Assembly (NCBI RefSeq): GCF_026340565.1
Contig: NZ_JAPEPB010000001.1
Location: 4,626,501 to 4,690,500 of the forward strand
Source: Kitasatospora sp. NBC_01287
Lineage (GTDB): Bacteria > Actinomycetota > Actinomycetes > Streptomycetales > Streptomycetaceae
Reading direction: 5' to 3'
Length of the DNA: 64,000 nt
Under the pieces are notes generated by a model. That model had not been told where the DNA came from, searched no databases, and worked only from the letters and a program-made list of their open reading frames with translations. Of the stretch, positions 34,689 to 42,585 are shown piece after piece; the first letter of the stretch is position 1; every line of letters starts with the position of its first letter. The position numbers and the translations under genes were made by a program.

Positions 34689-34958
34689 ATGGCTCTGGAG
34701 TTCTTGGGGATCTACCCGAACACCCCGGACGACGGCTCCCCGACCATCTGGCGAGAACCGGAGACCGGGGACCTGCTCATCCAGTCGTACAAGGCCAGTG
34801 AGGACGACATCAAGGCCGCGCAGGAGGTCGGTTCGATTCCTGGTCACACCACGGACATCCCGGACCACGAGTTCATGATCCGGCTTCCCGCCAACATGAT
34901 CCAGTTCATCCCCCGACCCGAGAACGAGGACAACAGCGTTGGCAACAGCGGTTCGTGA
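34689..34958 (+). CDS. Small protein of the DUF6879/XRE unit
   Basis: 89 residues. No named family known to me, but genes like it often precede DUF6879 genes in streptomycetes. It has DGSPTIWREPETGDLLIQSY early and TTDIPDHEFMIRLPANMIQF near the end. A decayed relative with IPDHGDVIDFPRRMMQF lies at 58913, which supports it as a real family. GGAGGTAGCC precedes the ATG. The last 20 bp overlap the DUF6879 gene. Confidence 0.72.
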   Translation: MALEFLGIYPNTPDDGSPTIWREPETGDLLIQSYKASEDDIKAAQEVGSIPGHTTDIPDHEFMIRLPANMIQFIPRPENEDNSVGNSGS

Positions 34959-35457
34959 GCAGTTGGCGAAAGCCCAGCGCTCTGCGGTTCACCTGGAGAT
35001 GCGGGACAGCTACATGCTGGACGACCCGGAATTCATCGCCTGGCAGAACGGCAAGCGGCTCGATCCCGCCGACCGCGAGTCCTGGTGGCGGTCCTGGCTG
35101 GACGTCGTTGCCGAGGCGACCGGCCGAGGGGTCGTGATGCGCCGACTGCGCGTGGTCTCCGAGCCGGTGACCGACTACATCCGGTACGAGTACGACGTGA
35201 CGTTCCCGAACGTCGCGGCGGGCGAGGATGTGCGGTGGCTGCCACGTTCGCGCGCTGGTGACCTGCTGTTGCCTGGTCTGGACGGCTGGGTGATGGACGA
35301 CGAGGTGGTGATCCTGCACCACTTCACAGGCGACGGACAGTGGGCCGAGGCCAAGATGGAGGTACGGCCCGACCCGGAGTTGGCCAAGCGGTATCTGTCG
35401 GCCTACGAAGCTGCCTGGGAACGGGCGACACCCCACGCGGAGTACCGTCCCGCCTGA
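34939..35457 (+). CDS. DUF6879-family protein
   Basis: 172 residues with the family pattern MRRLRVVSEPVTDYIRYEYD, EDVRWLPRSRAGDLLLPGLDGWVMDDEVV and LHHFTGDG. Function unknown; genes of this family almost always neighbour an XRE-DUF5753 regulator. The start is TTG at 34939 with GAGGA 9 nt upstream, inside the upstream gene, so translation is probably coupled. Confidence 0.85.
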   Translation: MATAVREQLAKAQRSAVHLEMRDSYMLDDPEFIAWQNGKRLDPADRESWWRSWLDVVAEATGRGVVMRRLRVVSEPVTDYIRYEYDVTFPNVAAGEDVRWLPRSRAGDLLLPGLDGWVMDDEVVILHHFTGDGQWAEAKMEVRPDPELAKRYLSAYEAAWERATPHAEYRPA

Positions 35458-35470
35458 TCGGTATCAGTTC

Positions 35471-36319
35471 ATGGCTGTCTCGGCATCTTCGAGTGTCCAG
35501 CGTGCCCGCCAGAATCTCGCTGACCGGCTCGGCGAGATTCAGCGGGACGCAGGGCTGACAGGGCGAGAACTGGCGGCGGCATGCGGGTGGTACCCGTCCA
35601 AGGTGTCCCGGCTGCTGAACGCCCACACACCTCCTTCCGAGGACGACATCCGGGAGTGGTGCCGGGCCTGCGGTGTGGAGGGTCGCGCGGCTGATCTGGT
35701 CGCGTCCCTACGGGCCGTGGAAGGCATGTTCATTGAGTGGCGGCGCATGGAGCGCGCGGGCCTCAAGGCTGCGCAGGAGGCTCGGTTGCCGCTGTACGAG
35801 CGAACCCACCGGTTCCGGTCCTACTCGTCATGGCTGGTCCCGGGACTGATTCAGACGCCGGGGTACACGGCTGCGGCGCTTCAAGCGATTCAGCAGCGCC
35901 GAGGGCTGGTCGACGACGTTCAAGCGGCTGTGGCTGCCCGAATGGAGCGTCAGCGGGTGCTGTACGAGGGCGATCGCCGATTCGCCTTCCTGGTCGAGGA
36001 GTCGGTGTTGCGCTGCGGGATCGGTGGCAGCGGTGTGATGCGCGACCAGTTGCACCACCTGACCACGGTCGGCTCACTTCCCAACGTCAGCATGGGAGTT
36101 GTCCCGATGCGGCCCGACCGGATGCGCTGGCCGGCTGAGGGGTTCTGGATCTTCGACAACGCACAGGTCAACGTTGAACTGATCTCCGGCTACCTCACGA
36201 TCACCCAGCCCAGCGAGATCCAGTTGTACGCCGAGACGTTCGGCGAACTCGCCGAGCTGGCAGTCCACGGAACCGCTGCCCGAGAGTTGATCACATCGGC
36301 CGCTGCTCTGCTTGGCTGA
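35471..36319 (+). CDS. XRE-family regulator with DUF5753 domain
   Basis: 282 residues. The HTH (about 15-75) has GLTGRELAAACGWYPSKVSR. The DUF5753 effector domain (about 100-275) has SSWLVPGLIQTPGYTAAAL and LPNVSMGVVPM. This is the WhiJ/BldB-associated class of streptomycete regulators. It lies 13 bp after DUF6879, and the peptide/methyltransferase locus 1 starts directly after it behind an operator-like motif, so it probably controls that locus. Confidence 0.92.
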   Translation: MAVSASSSVQRARQNLADRLGEIQRDAGLTGRELAAACGWYPSKVSRLLNAHTPPSEDDIREWCRACGVEGRAADLVASLRAVEGMFIEWRRMERAGLKAAQEARLPLYERTHRFRSYSSWLVPGLIQTPGYTAAALQAIQQRRGLVDDVQAAVAARMERQRVLYEGDRRFAFLVEESVLRCGIGGSGVMRDQLHHLTTVGSLPNVSMGVVPMRPDRMRWPAEGFWIFDNAQVNVELISGYLTITQPSEIQLYAETFGELAELAVHGTAARELITSAAALLG

Positions 36320-36336
36320 TCTCCGCAAGCCCGCGT

Positions 36337-36358
36337 GGAATCCCGTAGAACTTCGTGG
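36337..36358 (+). promoter_or_regulatory. Operator-like motif ahead of peptide locus 1
   Basis: GGAATCCCGTAGAAC plus TTCGTGG, similar to 34652-34673 and sharing about 14 of 22 positions with 60866-60887. It lies in the gap between the XRE stop and the first small ORF, followed by TATGTT as a possible -10. Confidence 0.45.
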
Positions 36359-36442
36359 CTGTATGTTCGCGCCGCTCCCTACCGTCTTCCTGACGGGATT
36401 GCAGATGCAGTCGCAGCAGCGGAAGTAGGGAGCGTGCAAGCG

Positions 36443-36631
36443 ATGACGACTGGTACGCGGCAGCGACGGCCCCACCGAGACGATCGGCGGGCCACCCCGG
36501 AAGAGATGACCGCCATCCTGGACGAGTACCGGACGGCCGAGGCCGAGCGACGGGAGGGCAAGGCCCCGCGCTTGCGCCCTGGTTGCACGTGCCACGTGCA
36601 CGCGAAGGGGCTGCCCGATGCCGAATGCTGA
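36443..36631 (+). CDS. Small Cys-containing protein, first gene of peptide locus 1
   Basis: 62 residues: Arg-rich N-terminus, an ATPEEMTAILDEYRTAEAER helix, then PGCTCHVHAKGLPDAEC. No family recognised. The CTC motif recurs in the small frame at 60960-61194 of locus 3. GGGAG lies 10 nt upstream; a GTG at 36434 is an alternative start. It may be an accessory protein of the peptide locus. Confidence 0.5.
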   Translation: MTTGTRQRRPHRDDRRATPEEMTAILDEYRTAEAERREGKAPRLRPGCTCHVHAKGLPDAEC

Positions 36632-36735
36632 CGCCTGGATCGGCCGCCCCGGACACGCCGGGCCGAACCCTGTTCCGCGCACCGGACCCATCGGCATCGG
36701 TGTCCGGCTCCGCCTCAGTGTGAGGAGACACCAGT

Positions 36736-36849
36736 ATGAGCACTCCGACGCCCGGACCCAACAGGCCCCCGGGCCCGGGTCCGATGCCGCCCGGTGTGGC
36801 CTCCGGCCCGTGGCGCCCCTGTGCGCGGGCCCCGAAGCGCACCAACTGA
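36736..36849 (+). CDS. Pro-rich mini-peptide of locus 1 (PNRPPGPGPMPP family)
   Basis: 37 residues starting MSTPTPGPNRPPGPGPMPP, with GAGGAG 8-9 nt before the ATG. The same start occurs in locus 2 (40391-40468) and locus 3 (61416-61496). The surrounding DNA, including the GTGTGAGGAGACA leader, is nearly identical in loci 1 and 3, while the C-terminal parts differ. Function unknown: possible second precursor, leader or chaperone peptide. Confidence 0.6.
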   Translation: MSTPTPGPNRPPGPGPMPPGVASGPWRPCARAPKRTN

Positions 36850-36881
36850 TCTGCACCATCGACGGAGAGGAGACCCCAGTC

Positions 36882-36992
36882 ATGGGCAAGCACGGAGACG
36901 GCAAGGGCGGTTCGAGCGGGGACAAGGGGCAGAGCCCGAAGGAGTCGGACGGCCAGTGGAGCAAGCCGATCCCCCCGGCCCCGAGCAAGTGA
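36882..36992 (+). CDS. Candidate imiditide-type precursor peptide, locus 1
   Basis: 36 residues, Gly/Lys/Ser-rich and highly charged, with Asp-Gly at residues 6-7 and 23-24 and the tail SKPIPPAPSK. Imiditide precursors are short, charged, linear peptides in which a PIMT-like enzyme methylates one Asp, which then closes to an aspartimide; Asp-Gly is the easiest sequence for this. Asp23 in ESDGQ matches Asp30 in KDGQ of the locus 2 peptide, so it is the best candidate. GGAGAGGAG precedes the ATG. The methyltransferase starts 13 bp downstream. Confidence 0.65.
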   Translation: MGKHGDGKGGSSGDKGQSPKESDGQWSKPIPPAPSK

Positions 36993-37005
36993 GCGGCTGC
37001 AACTG

Positions 37006-38136
37006 ATGAACGAATACGCACAGTTGCTCGCGGGGCTGACCGGGGCCGGCGACCTGGGCGAGGAGTGGCGGGGCGCGTTCGAGCGCGCCCCGCGCTCTGC
37101 CTTCGTCCCCGATGTGGTGTGGGCCCCGGACGAGGACGGCCCGAGCGGGTTCCGGCGGCTGCGCAAGGCCGATGAGCCGGAGCGCTGGGAGGAGTTGGCA
37201 GGCGCAAACACCGTCGTGGTCACGCAGTTGGACGACGGCAAGCCGGACGGGCCCGGGGTGCCCACGTCTTCGGCTTCCCTGCCCGCGCTGGTCGCGCGGA
37301 TGCTCGGTCACCTGGATGTGGAGGACGGCCACCGGGTCATGGAGGTGGGCACCGGGACGGGGTGGACGGCCGCCTTGCTCTGCGCCCGGCTCGGTGATGA
37401 GAACGTGACGACGGTCGAGCTGGACCCCGCTGTGGGCCACGCGGCCCGGCGGAGCCTTGCAGCGGCCGGGTTCAAGCCCGTGAGCGTCATCGGGGACGGC
37501 TTGGACGGGTGGCCGCTGTCCGCGCCGTTCGACCGCATCCACTCGACGGCCGCCGTGCAGCGGGTGCCGCGCGCGTGGATCGAGCAGACTCGCCCCGGCG
37601 GGGTGATCGTCACGCCGTGGGGCACGCCGTACGCCAACGCGGGGCTGCTGCGGCTGGAGGTCGGCGAGGTGGGCGGGCCGTCGTACGGGCGGTTCGTGGA
37701 CAACGTCAGCTTCATGTGGGTGCGTGCTCAGCGCCCACAGGAGGCGGACCGCCCCGCCACGGCCCCGGACTCGCGGGGCCCGTCCCGGATGGACCCGGAG
37801 CTTGCCAGCGAGAGCGTGCACGCCGCGTTCGTCATCGGGCTGCGGGTGCCGGGGGCGCGCTATATGCACACCTGGGACGAGCAGGACCCGGCGCTGACGT
37901 ACCGGATGCAGCTGACCGACGGCCGGGGTTCCTGGGCGTCGGTCAGCTACAGCGACTGGGACGACGACGGCGCGGTGCACCAGGCCGGGCCGCGTCGGCT
38001 CTGGGACGAGATCACCAGGGCCCGGCTCTGGTGGCTGGAGGAGGGCAGGCCCGAGCTGACCCGCTTCGGGATCACCGTGACCGCCGACGGTGAACAGGCC
38101 GTCTGGCTCGACAGCCCGGACCACCCGATCACCTAG
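37006..38136 (+). CDS. PIMT-like O-methyltransferase (imiditide/RiPP type)
   Basis: 376 residues. The N-terminal half is a protein-L-isoaspartate O-methyltransferase fold: TSSASLPALVARML substrate-loop region, SAM motif I VMEVGTGTGWTAALL, and FDRIHSTAAVQRVPRAWIEQ. A C-terminal extension (about 240-376) ends RFGITVTADGEQAVWLDSPD, the type of tail found on RiPP-associated PIMT homologues. Expected to methylate an Asp side chain of the peptide encoded just upstream. Related to the enzyme at 39020-40207. A strong terminator follows. Confidence 0.82.
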   Translation: MNEYAQLLAGLTGAGDLGEEWRGAFERAPRSAFVPDVVWAPDEDGPSGFRRLRKADEPERWEELAGANTVVVTQLDDGKPDGPGVPTSSASLPALVARMLGHLDVEDGHRVMEVGTGTGWTAALLCARLGDENVTTVELDPAVGHAARRSLAAAGFKPVSVIGDGLDGWPLSAPFDRIHSTAAVQRVPRAWIEQTRPGGVIVTPWGTPYANAGLLRLEVGEVGGPSYGRFVDNVSFMWVRAQRPQEADRPATAPDSRGPSRMDPELASESVHAAFVIGLRVPGARYMHTWDEQDPALTYRMQLTDGRGSWASVSYSDWDDDGAVHQAGPRRLWDEITRARLWWLEEGRPELTRFGITVTADGEQAVWLDSPDHPIT

Positions 38137-38152
38137 CGGGCCCGAGCACCGT

Positions 38153-38189
38153 CTTGCCCGTGCGTCGTCCCCCGTGGCGCACGGGCAAG
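38153..38189 (+). terminator. Terminator of peptide locus 1
   Basis: A perfect 12-bp stem CTTGCCCGTGCG (38153-38164) / CGCACGGGCAAG (38178-38189), 16 bp after the methyltransferase stop. Confidence 0.85.
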
Positions 38190-38225
38190 GGGCCACAACG
38201 GAGTCGTGGCACCGTGCATCTCAGC

Positions 38226-38519
38226 TCATTTCCGCAGGTCGGGAACAAGGTGCAAGCTCGGTGCGTTCCTCCAGGTCATGGCCCGGACCAGCTCGAAGGG
38301 CAGCGCGGCCGGCGCCGGCCCGTGGTCGGGGCTCAACCACACCCGCAGGGGCTTCACCGGCCTGTCGGACAGCCCCGATTCGGCCATGCGGCGGTGCTCG
38401 TACGCCTTCCAGCGGGGTGTGATCAGCTGGTGCGTCTCGTAGCCCTCGGGGCGCCGGTGCGGCTTCGCGGCGTACGGGTTCAGTGGCCTGTCCACATCCA
38501 CCAGCAGTGCTGGGCACAT
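38226..38519 (-). pseudogene. Truncated HAD-like protein fragment
   Basis: 97 codons resembling the N-terminal two thirds of the HAD-like proteins common in streptomycetes (LLVDVDRPLNPYAAKPHRRP, KPLRVWLSPDHGPA, LPFELVRAMTW). The nucleophile motif, normally DVDGPLNPY, reads DVDRPLNPY, so a conserved Gly is lost. The frame stops soon after where family members continue for another 50 or more residues. Probably a decaying gene. Confidence 0.6.
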
Positions 38520-39019
38520 CAGTTCACCCTCCCACGGTCCCGTCCCCGCACGTTAGTGGCCGGTGATGAGATCGCCCAGAGGTTTTCCTGGTGTGCCAAC
38601 CCGGCACTGAACGGCTTGCTTCCTGACCCGCCGCCACGGCCGGATCATCGATCACACGGCCCGCTGCGTGCGGTTGTGCGGCGGAATCGGCTCCTCGCGG
38701 TCTGGGACGGCCGGCCAGGGAACGGTCCGGGCGGGACGGCCGACACGGTGGCCGGGGGCCGAAGCCGCCGGGGCGCCGGTGGAGGTCATCTGGCCGGACG
38801 GCGCGGCCAGGAAGAGCTGAGCCAGGGGGCACACCCTGGCGCAGCCTCCCGTACCCCCGCGCGCCCGCAGCGCAAGAGGCGCCGCGCCGGGAAGCCCCCT
38901 CCTGCCTCCCGGTGCGGCGCCTCTTGCTGGTTGACCGGGTCAGTCCGCCAGTGGCCGCGTCCGTTGGAGGCGGTGAACGCCGCAGCCCACGGACGACGTG
39001 GCCGTAGCAGTCGGCGACC
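38520..39019. other. 500-bp gene-free spacer between the two methyltransferase loci
   Basis: No convincing coding frame. It contains the terminator at 38872-38927 and a GC-rich middle section (about 38640-38830) with weak coding-like stretches on both strands that I could not identify. Confidence 0.5.
38872..38927 (-). terminator. Long terminator of peptide locus 2; contains a 36-nt repeat
   Basis: A perfect 14-bp outer stem (38872-38885 with 38914-38927) extends by seven more pairs (38886-38892 with 38907-38913). Positions 38877-38912 match 44154-44189 at 35 of 36 bases; the second copy forms the terminator of thiC. Confidence 0.85.
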
Positions 39020-40207
39020 TCATCGCAAGCTCCTGGAGCGCGGCAGCTCAGTGTCCGGGTCGTCCAGCCAGATGTGCTGAGCGTTGTGGGTGAGGGTGAG
39101 GCCGAACCTGTGGGGCCCGGGGCGGTGGTTGTCGAGCCACCAGCGGTGGGCGGCTTCGGTCTCGGCCCACAGTCGGCGGGGCCCGTGCTGCCAGACCGTG
39201 AACCGCGGCGCGTCCGCTGCCCCGTCCCAGTCGACGGCCGCCCAGGAGGAAGCGTCGGTGGTGGCCAGCCAGAGCCGCACCGCGACGCCGTCCACGTCGG
39301 GATCGTGCTGCCGGGCGTGCCAGACGTCGCCGAGCCGGGAGCCGATGGCGAACTGGATCTCGGCGTCCGCTCCGGCCACCACCCAGGGGTCGAGTTCGGT
39401 CGTCGACTCGTCCGGCTGGTGGTCGTCGCTCACCACATCGCGGAAGATCCGCAGGTTGGTGCGGTGCGAGCGCATCAGCATGAACGAGCCGTAGGGCAGG
39501 AAGCGGCCTTCGGCGCGGCCGTCACCGACCACCAGGCGCAGTGTGCCCCAGCCGATCCACGGGTTCTCCCACGGCGTGAGGATGACCGCGCCGGGTCGTG
39601 CCTGGGCGAGCCAGGCCGTCGGCACCCGATTGACCGCGCAGGTGCTGATGATCCGGTCGAAGGGCCGGCGGGGAGGCCAGCCGGCGGCGCCGTCGGCGCG
39701 GACCACCTCAGGGCGCAGGCCGGCGGCACCGAGCGCGGCACGGGCGGTTGCAGCCACCCGGGCGTCCACCTCGACCGAGGTCACGTTGGCGTCGCCGAGA
39801 CGGTGCGCGAGGAGGCCGGCGTTCCATCCCGTTCCCGTCCCGATCTCCAACACCCGCATGCCCTCGCGGACATCGAGATCTTCGAGCATCCGGACCACCA
39901 CCGACGGCATGGACGCGGACGAGGACGGCCACACGTCACCGTCGCCCGGGTCGGCCCCGTCGTTCACCTGGGTGACCACGGGGGCGTTCGCGTAGGAGGC
40001 GCGGAGCCACCCGGCCGGGTCGTCCGCGCGGGCGAGCGGCTCGTTGTCGTCGCCGACCCGGATCAGGGCGGGGATGAAGAGGTGACGGGGGACGGCGGTG
40101 AGCGCCCTGGCCCACTCGCCGGGGATCTCGTGCCCGAGGTCGTCCGCCACCGAGCGGAGCAGGCCGCGCGAGGCGGCCTGCTCGTCGAGTTGGAGGTCGG
40201 GCGTCAC
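39020..40207 (-). CDS. PIMT-like O-methyltransferase (imiditide/RiPP type), locus 2
   Basis: 395 residues, same architecture as the locus 1 enzyme: PSSSASMPSVVVRMLEDL, motif I VLEIGTGTGWNAGLL, FDRIISTCAVNRVPTAWLAQ, and the RiPP-PIMT-type tail HRFGLTLTHNAQHIWLDDPD. The similarity to locus 1 is partial, so the loci are old relatives and not a recent duplication. The GTG start at 40207 overlaps the stop of the small peptide gene (GTGA), which ties enzyme and peptide together translationally. Confidence 0.85.
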   Translation of the reverse strand: MTPDLQLDEQAASRGLLRSVADDLGHEIPGEWARALTAVPRHLFIPALIRVGDDNEPLARADDPAGWLRASYANAPVVTQVNDGADPGDGDVWPSSSASMPSVVVRMLEDLDVREGMRVLEIGTGTGWNAGLLAHRLGDANVTSVEVDARVAATARAALGAAGLRPEVVRADGAAGWPPRRPFDRIISTCAVNRVPTAWLAQARPGAVILTPWENPWIGWGTLRLVVGDGRAEGRFLPYGSFMLMRSHRTNLRIFRDVVSDDHQPDESTTELDPWVVAGADAEIQFAIGSRLGDVWHARQHDPDVDGVAVRLWLATTDASSWAAVDWDGAADAPRFTVWQHGPRRLWAETEAAHRWWLDNHRPGPHRFGLTLTHNAQHIWLDDPDTELPRSRSLR

Positions 40208-40344
40208 TTCTTGTCGCCGTCCTTGTGCTTCGGGTCGGGCGTCGGCCGCTGCCCGTCCTTGGAGGGCTTGTCCTTGCTGAAGTCCTTGTCTCCGCCGTGC
40301 TTGCCGCCGCCGGAGCTGCCGCCCTTACCGGTTCCCCATCCCAT
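40204..40344 (-). CDS. Candidate imiditide-type precursor peptide, locus 2
   Basis: 46 residues: a Gly-rich first half (MGWGTGKGGSSGGGKHGGD) and a second half of alternating Lys and Asp, with KDGQ (Asp30-Gly31) and KDGD (Asp42-Gly43). AAGGAG stands 9 nt before the ATG at 40344. Its TGA overlaps the methyltransferase GTG. It shares GKGGSS and DGQ with the locus 1 peptide. Charge-driven recognition by the enzyme, as known for imiditides, would suit this composition. Confidence 0.65.
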   Translation of the reverse strand: MGWGTGKGGSSGGGKHGGDKDFSKDKPSKDGQRPTPDPKHKDGDKK

Positions 40345-40390
40345 ATCTGCTCTCTCCTTCGTTCACTGGTTGCTTGGTTGGTCGGCCCGG

Positions 40391-40468
40391 TCAGGCCGCC
40401 GTGCGATTGCCGCGCGGCGGCATCGGACCGGGTATCGGCGGGCGGTTCGGCGGGGGAGGTGTACTCAT
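40391..40468 (-). CDS. Pro-rich mini-peptide of locus 2
   Basis: 25 residues: MSTPPPPNRPPIPGPMPP followed by RGNRTAA. GAGAGGAG lies 8 nt before the ATG. It is the second member of the PNRPPxPGPMPP family in this window and sits immediately upstream of the charged peptide, the same order as in loci 1 and 3. Confidence 0.6.
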   Translation of the reverse strand: MSTPPPPNRPPIPGPMPPRGNRTAA

Positions 40469-40598
40469 GTGTGAACTCCTCTCGAAGTGAGCAGCGTTGT
40501 GTGCTTGCAGCGCCGGCCGACCCTCAGGGGAACGGGCGCGACCGGTGCTGATCCGCCCGGCCAATGCCTTGGCATCCGTGGGCGGAGCCCGAAAGCGG

Positions 40599-41090
40599 TC
40601 AGCTCGAACGCGAGAGCTGGTCCGTGACCTGGGCATGTGCGGTGTTGACGAGGACGGCCAGGCGCTCTTCACCGGTGACCAGTTGGTCGGCCGCGACCTC
40701 GAACCAGACGACCTTGCCCGCACCCGCCGGGGACCAGCCCCACGAGTGCGCCAGCCCGGCGACCAGCAGCAGGCCACGGCCACCGGTGACCGTGTCCACG
40801 GTGGCCGACGAGTCGGGTGGGTGCGGGCTGGTGTCCGTCACCTCCACCCGTAGCCGCAGGCCGGTCCAACGCACGGTCACCATGCAGCGGGCCTTGGCGT
40901 GTTCCACGACGTTCGCCAGCAGCTCGCCCGCGCACAACTCCACGTCCCGCAGGGCGTCGTCCGACAGCGGGACCCTCCAGAAGCGCGCGATGTCGACGAT
41001 CAGGCGCCGGGCCGGTGGGACGGCGGCCGCGTCGGGTTCGACGCCCCACTCGTACGGCACGGGGAACGATGCTGTGTCCAAGGGGCTCAT
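40599..41090 (-). CDS. Stand-alone HATPase (anti-sigma-factor-like ATP-binding protein)
   Basis: 163 residues of the RsbW/SpoIIAB-like HATPase fold: ELLANVVEHAKARCMVTV (N box), and GGRGLLLVAGLAHSWGW (G-box region), ending VVWFEV. No dimerisation domain or phosphorylatable His, so it is not a normal sensor kinase. Genes like this are frequent beside XRE regulators in streptomycetes. The ATG at 41090 fits the family N-terminus. It is the first gene of the locus 2 direction and divergent from the TPR regulator. Confidence 0.85.
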   Translation of the reverse strand: MSPLDTASFPVPYEWGVEPDAAAVPPARRLIVDIARFWRVPLSDDALRDVELCAGELLANVVEHAKARCMVTVRWTGLRLRVEVTDTSPHPPDSSATVDTVTGGRGLLLVAGLAHSWGWSPAGAGKVVWFEVAADQLVTGEERLAVLVNTAHAQVTDQLSRSS

Positions 41091-41210
41091 CAGCTCGGAC
41101 CGTCCTCTGCCTCCAGTCAACCCCCGGGGGGCCCTCGGGGATCTCAGGATTGCGGTAGGGACGTTGCCGAAATAAGGCCAGCCGGTGTACCCAGGGTGAG
41201 TAAACTTGCA

Positions 41211-41224
41211 GTCAGTTATCTGAC
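41211..41224. promoter_or_regulatory. Dyad in the divergent promoter of locus 2
   Basis: GTCAG-TTAT-CTGAC, a perfect inverted repeat preceded by TTGCA and lying 42 bp before the TPR regulator start. Probable operator for the adjacent XRE protein. Confidence 0.5.
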
Positions 41225-41265
41225 GTGACACTGAGCGATGATCTTGCGGGGCGGGGGTTCTGGAT

Positions 41266-42585
41266 GTGACCGAGTCCACCGCGCCAGGGTTGCCTCAGCG
41301 ACTGCTCACAGACCCGGAGATGATCTCCGCCTGTACCTCTCGGGACTTCGCCAAGATCTTCCAACTCGCCAAGCGACGGGGTGGCTTCCACTCGTCCCGC
41401 ATTGCCAGAGCTTGCGAGCTGACGCCCAGCAGGGTCGGCGAGGTCATCTCCGGCAAGCGGAAGATCACGAACATGACTGTCATTGAGCGCATCGCCGATG
41501 GGTTGAGAATTCCGGGTCACCTGCTCGGCCTCACCTCCCGGGCGTGGGAGTGCGCCGAGATCAGGGCTTACCCCCAGACGAGCATGACGATCAGTCGGCT
41601 GGTGAAGTCCACGGCCAAGGCTGGGGAGACTGCCTTGCCCAGTAGCGAGCTTGACGACATTCTCGCCATCGCGGCCGGCGCCAGGGTCACGCCAACCGTG
41701 CTGCGATCACTGCAAGCCTCGATCGAGGACTACTGGCGTCGCGACGATGAGCACGGCGGTGAAGCGCTGCGGCCGGCAGTGATCGGACAGCTCAGGTACG
41801 TCACGGGCATACTGCGGGACACCGCAGAGCCCAACTACCGGCGCAGCCTCCATGGCATCGCGGCCGAACTCGCACGCCTCACGGGATGGACCTACTTCGA
41901 CGCGCGGCAGTACAGCACGGCTCGGACCTACTTCACCGAGTCCCTGCGCTTGGCCCGCGAGATCGATGACCGCCCGTTCATCGCCAACGTGCTTGCTTGC
42001 CTCAGTCTCCAGGCCACCTACCAGGACAAGGCTCGCGACGCTGTGACGCTGGCGCGAGCGGCGCAGGACAGCGCGCGGCTCGATGGCGGTACGCCCAGGT
42101 TGATGGCCATGCTCTCCATGCGCGAAGCGTTCGGGCATGCCAGTGCCAACAGCCGGGAGGGTACCCACAACGCGATCAACGAGGCCGTGAACCACTTCGA
42201 ACGTGCTGCCCCGGAAGACGACGATCCTTCCTGGGTCCTGTACTTCGACCGGACCAAGCTCACCGTCGATACCGGAATCGCTCTCGGCCAGCTCGGTGAC
42301 GCAGCGGCGGCGGAGCCCCTCATTACCGAAGCCCTGCAAACTGAACCGACAACGAATGCGCGAGCCAGAGCCTTTCACACGTTCTGGCTCGCGCGAACTC
42401 AACTCCAGCGTAAGGAAGTCGAGTTGGCCTGCGCGACAGCGGCTGCTGCTCTCGACCTTGCGACGACTGTGGAGTCACCCCGAGTGTTGGCGCACCTCCT
42501 GGAGTTCCGCCAGTTGCTGGGGCCGCACCGCAATGCTCCTGCGGCTGCGGAGCTGGCCGCCCGCATCAGCGAGACGGCGCGCTGA
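41266..42585 (+). CDS. XRE-type regulator with TPR-like C-terminal region
   Basis: 439 residues. The HTH (about 25-85) has SSRIARACELTPSRVGEVISG. From about residue 165 to the end there are TPR-like helical pairs (AARQYSTARTYFTESLRLARE-type units), as in streptomycete regulators that respond to peptides or partners. It is divergent from the HATPase/peptide/methyltransferase genes, which suggests it controls them. GTG start with no strong ribosome site. Confidence 0.82.
   Translation: MTESTAPGLPQRLLTDPEMISACTSRDFAKIFQLAKRRGGFHSSRIARACELTPSRVGEVISGKRKITNMTVIERIADGLRIPGHLLGLTSRAWECAEIRAYPQTSMTISRLVKSTAKAGETALPSSELDDILAIAAGARVTPTVLRSLQASIEDYWRRDDEHGGEALRPAVIGQLRYVTGILRDTAEPNYRRSLHGIAAELARLTGWTYFDARQYSTARTYFTESLRLAREIDDRPFIANVLACLSLQATYQDKARDAVTLARAAQDSARLDGGTPRLMAMLSMREAFGHASANSREGTHNAINEAVNHFERAAPEDDDPSWVLYFDRTKLTVDTGIALGQLGDAAAAEPLITEALQTEPTTNARARAFHTFWLARTQLQRKEVELACATAAAALDLATTVESPRVLAHLLEFRQLLGPHRNAPAAAELAARISETAR

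Noticed and set aside
34826..34846. GGTTCGATTCC, like a tRNA T-loop
   Set aside because: It lies inside a good small coding gene and no acceptor, D or anticodon stem can be formed around it. A similar GGTTCGAGCCC at 49820 also lacks the rest of a tRNA.
36618..36992. A single 124-codon gene covering both small peptides of locus 1
   Set aside because: It would start without a ribosome site and read the Pro-rich peptide in a frame not conserved in the other loci. The separate small ORFs each have a good site and conserved relatives.
36882..40344. FxLD-type lanthipeptide or graspetide system
   Set aside because: The methyltransferases suggested it, but the small peptides have no FxLD motif, no Cys or Ser/Thr core typical of lanthipeptides, and no lanthionine synthetase or ATP-grasp gene is nearby. 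A linear-peptide (imiditide) reading fits better.
40391..40783. A 130-codon gene extending the Pro-rich peptide of locus 2 upstream
   Set aside because: The extension runs antisense-like through the HATPase gene with Arg/Ser-rich sequence. The ATG at 40468 has its own GAGAGGAG site.
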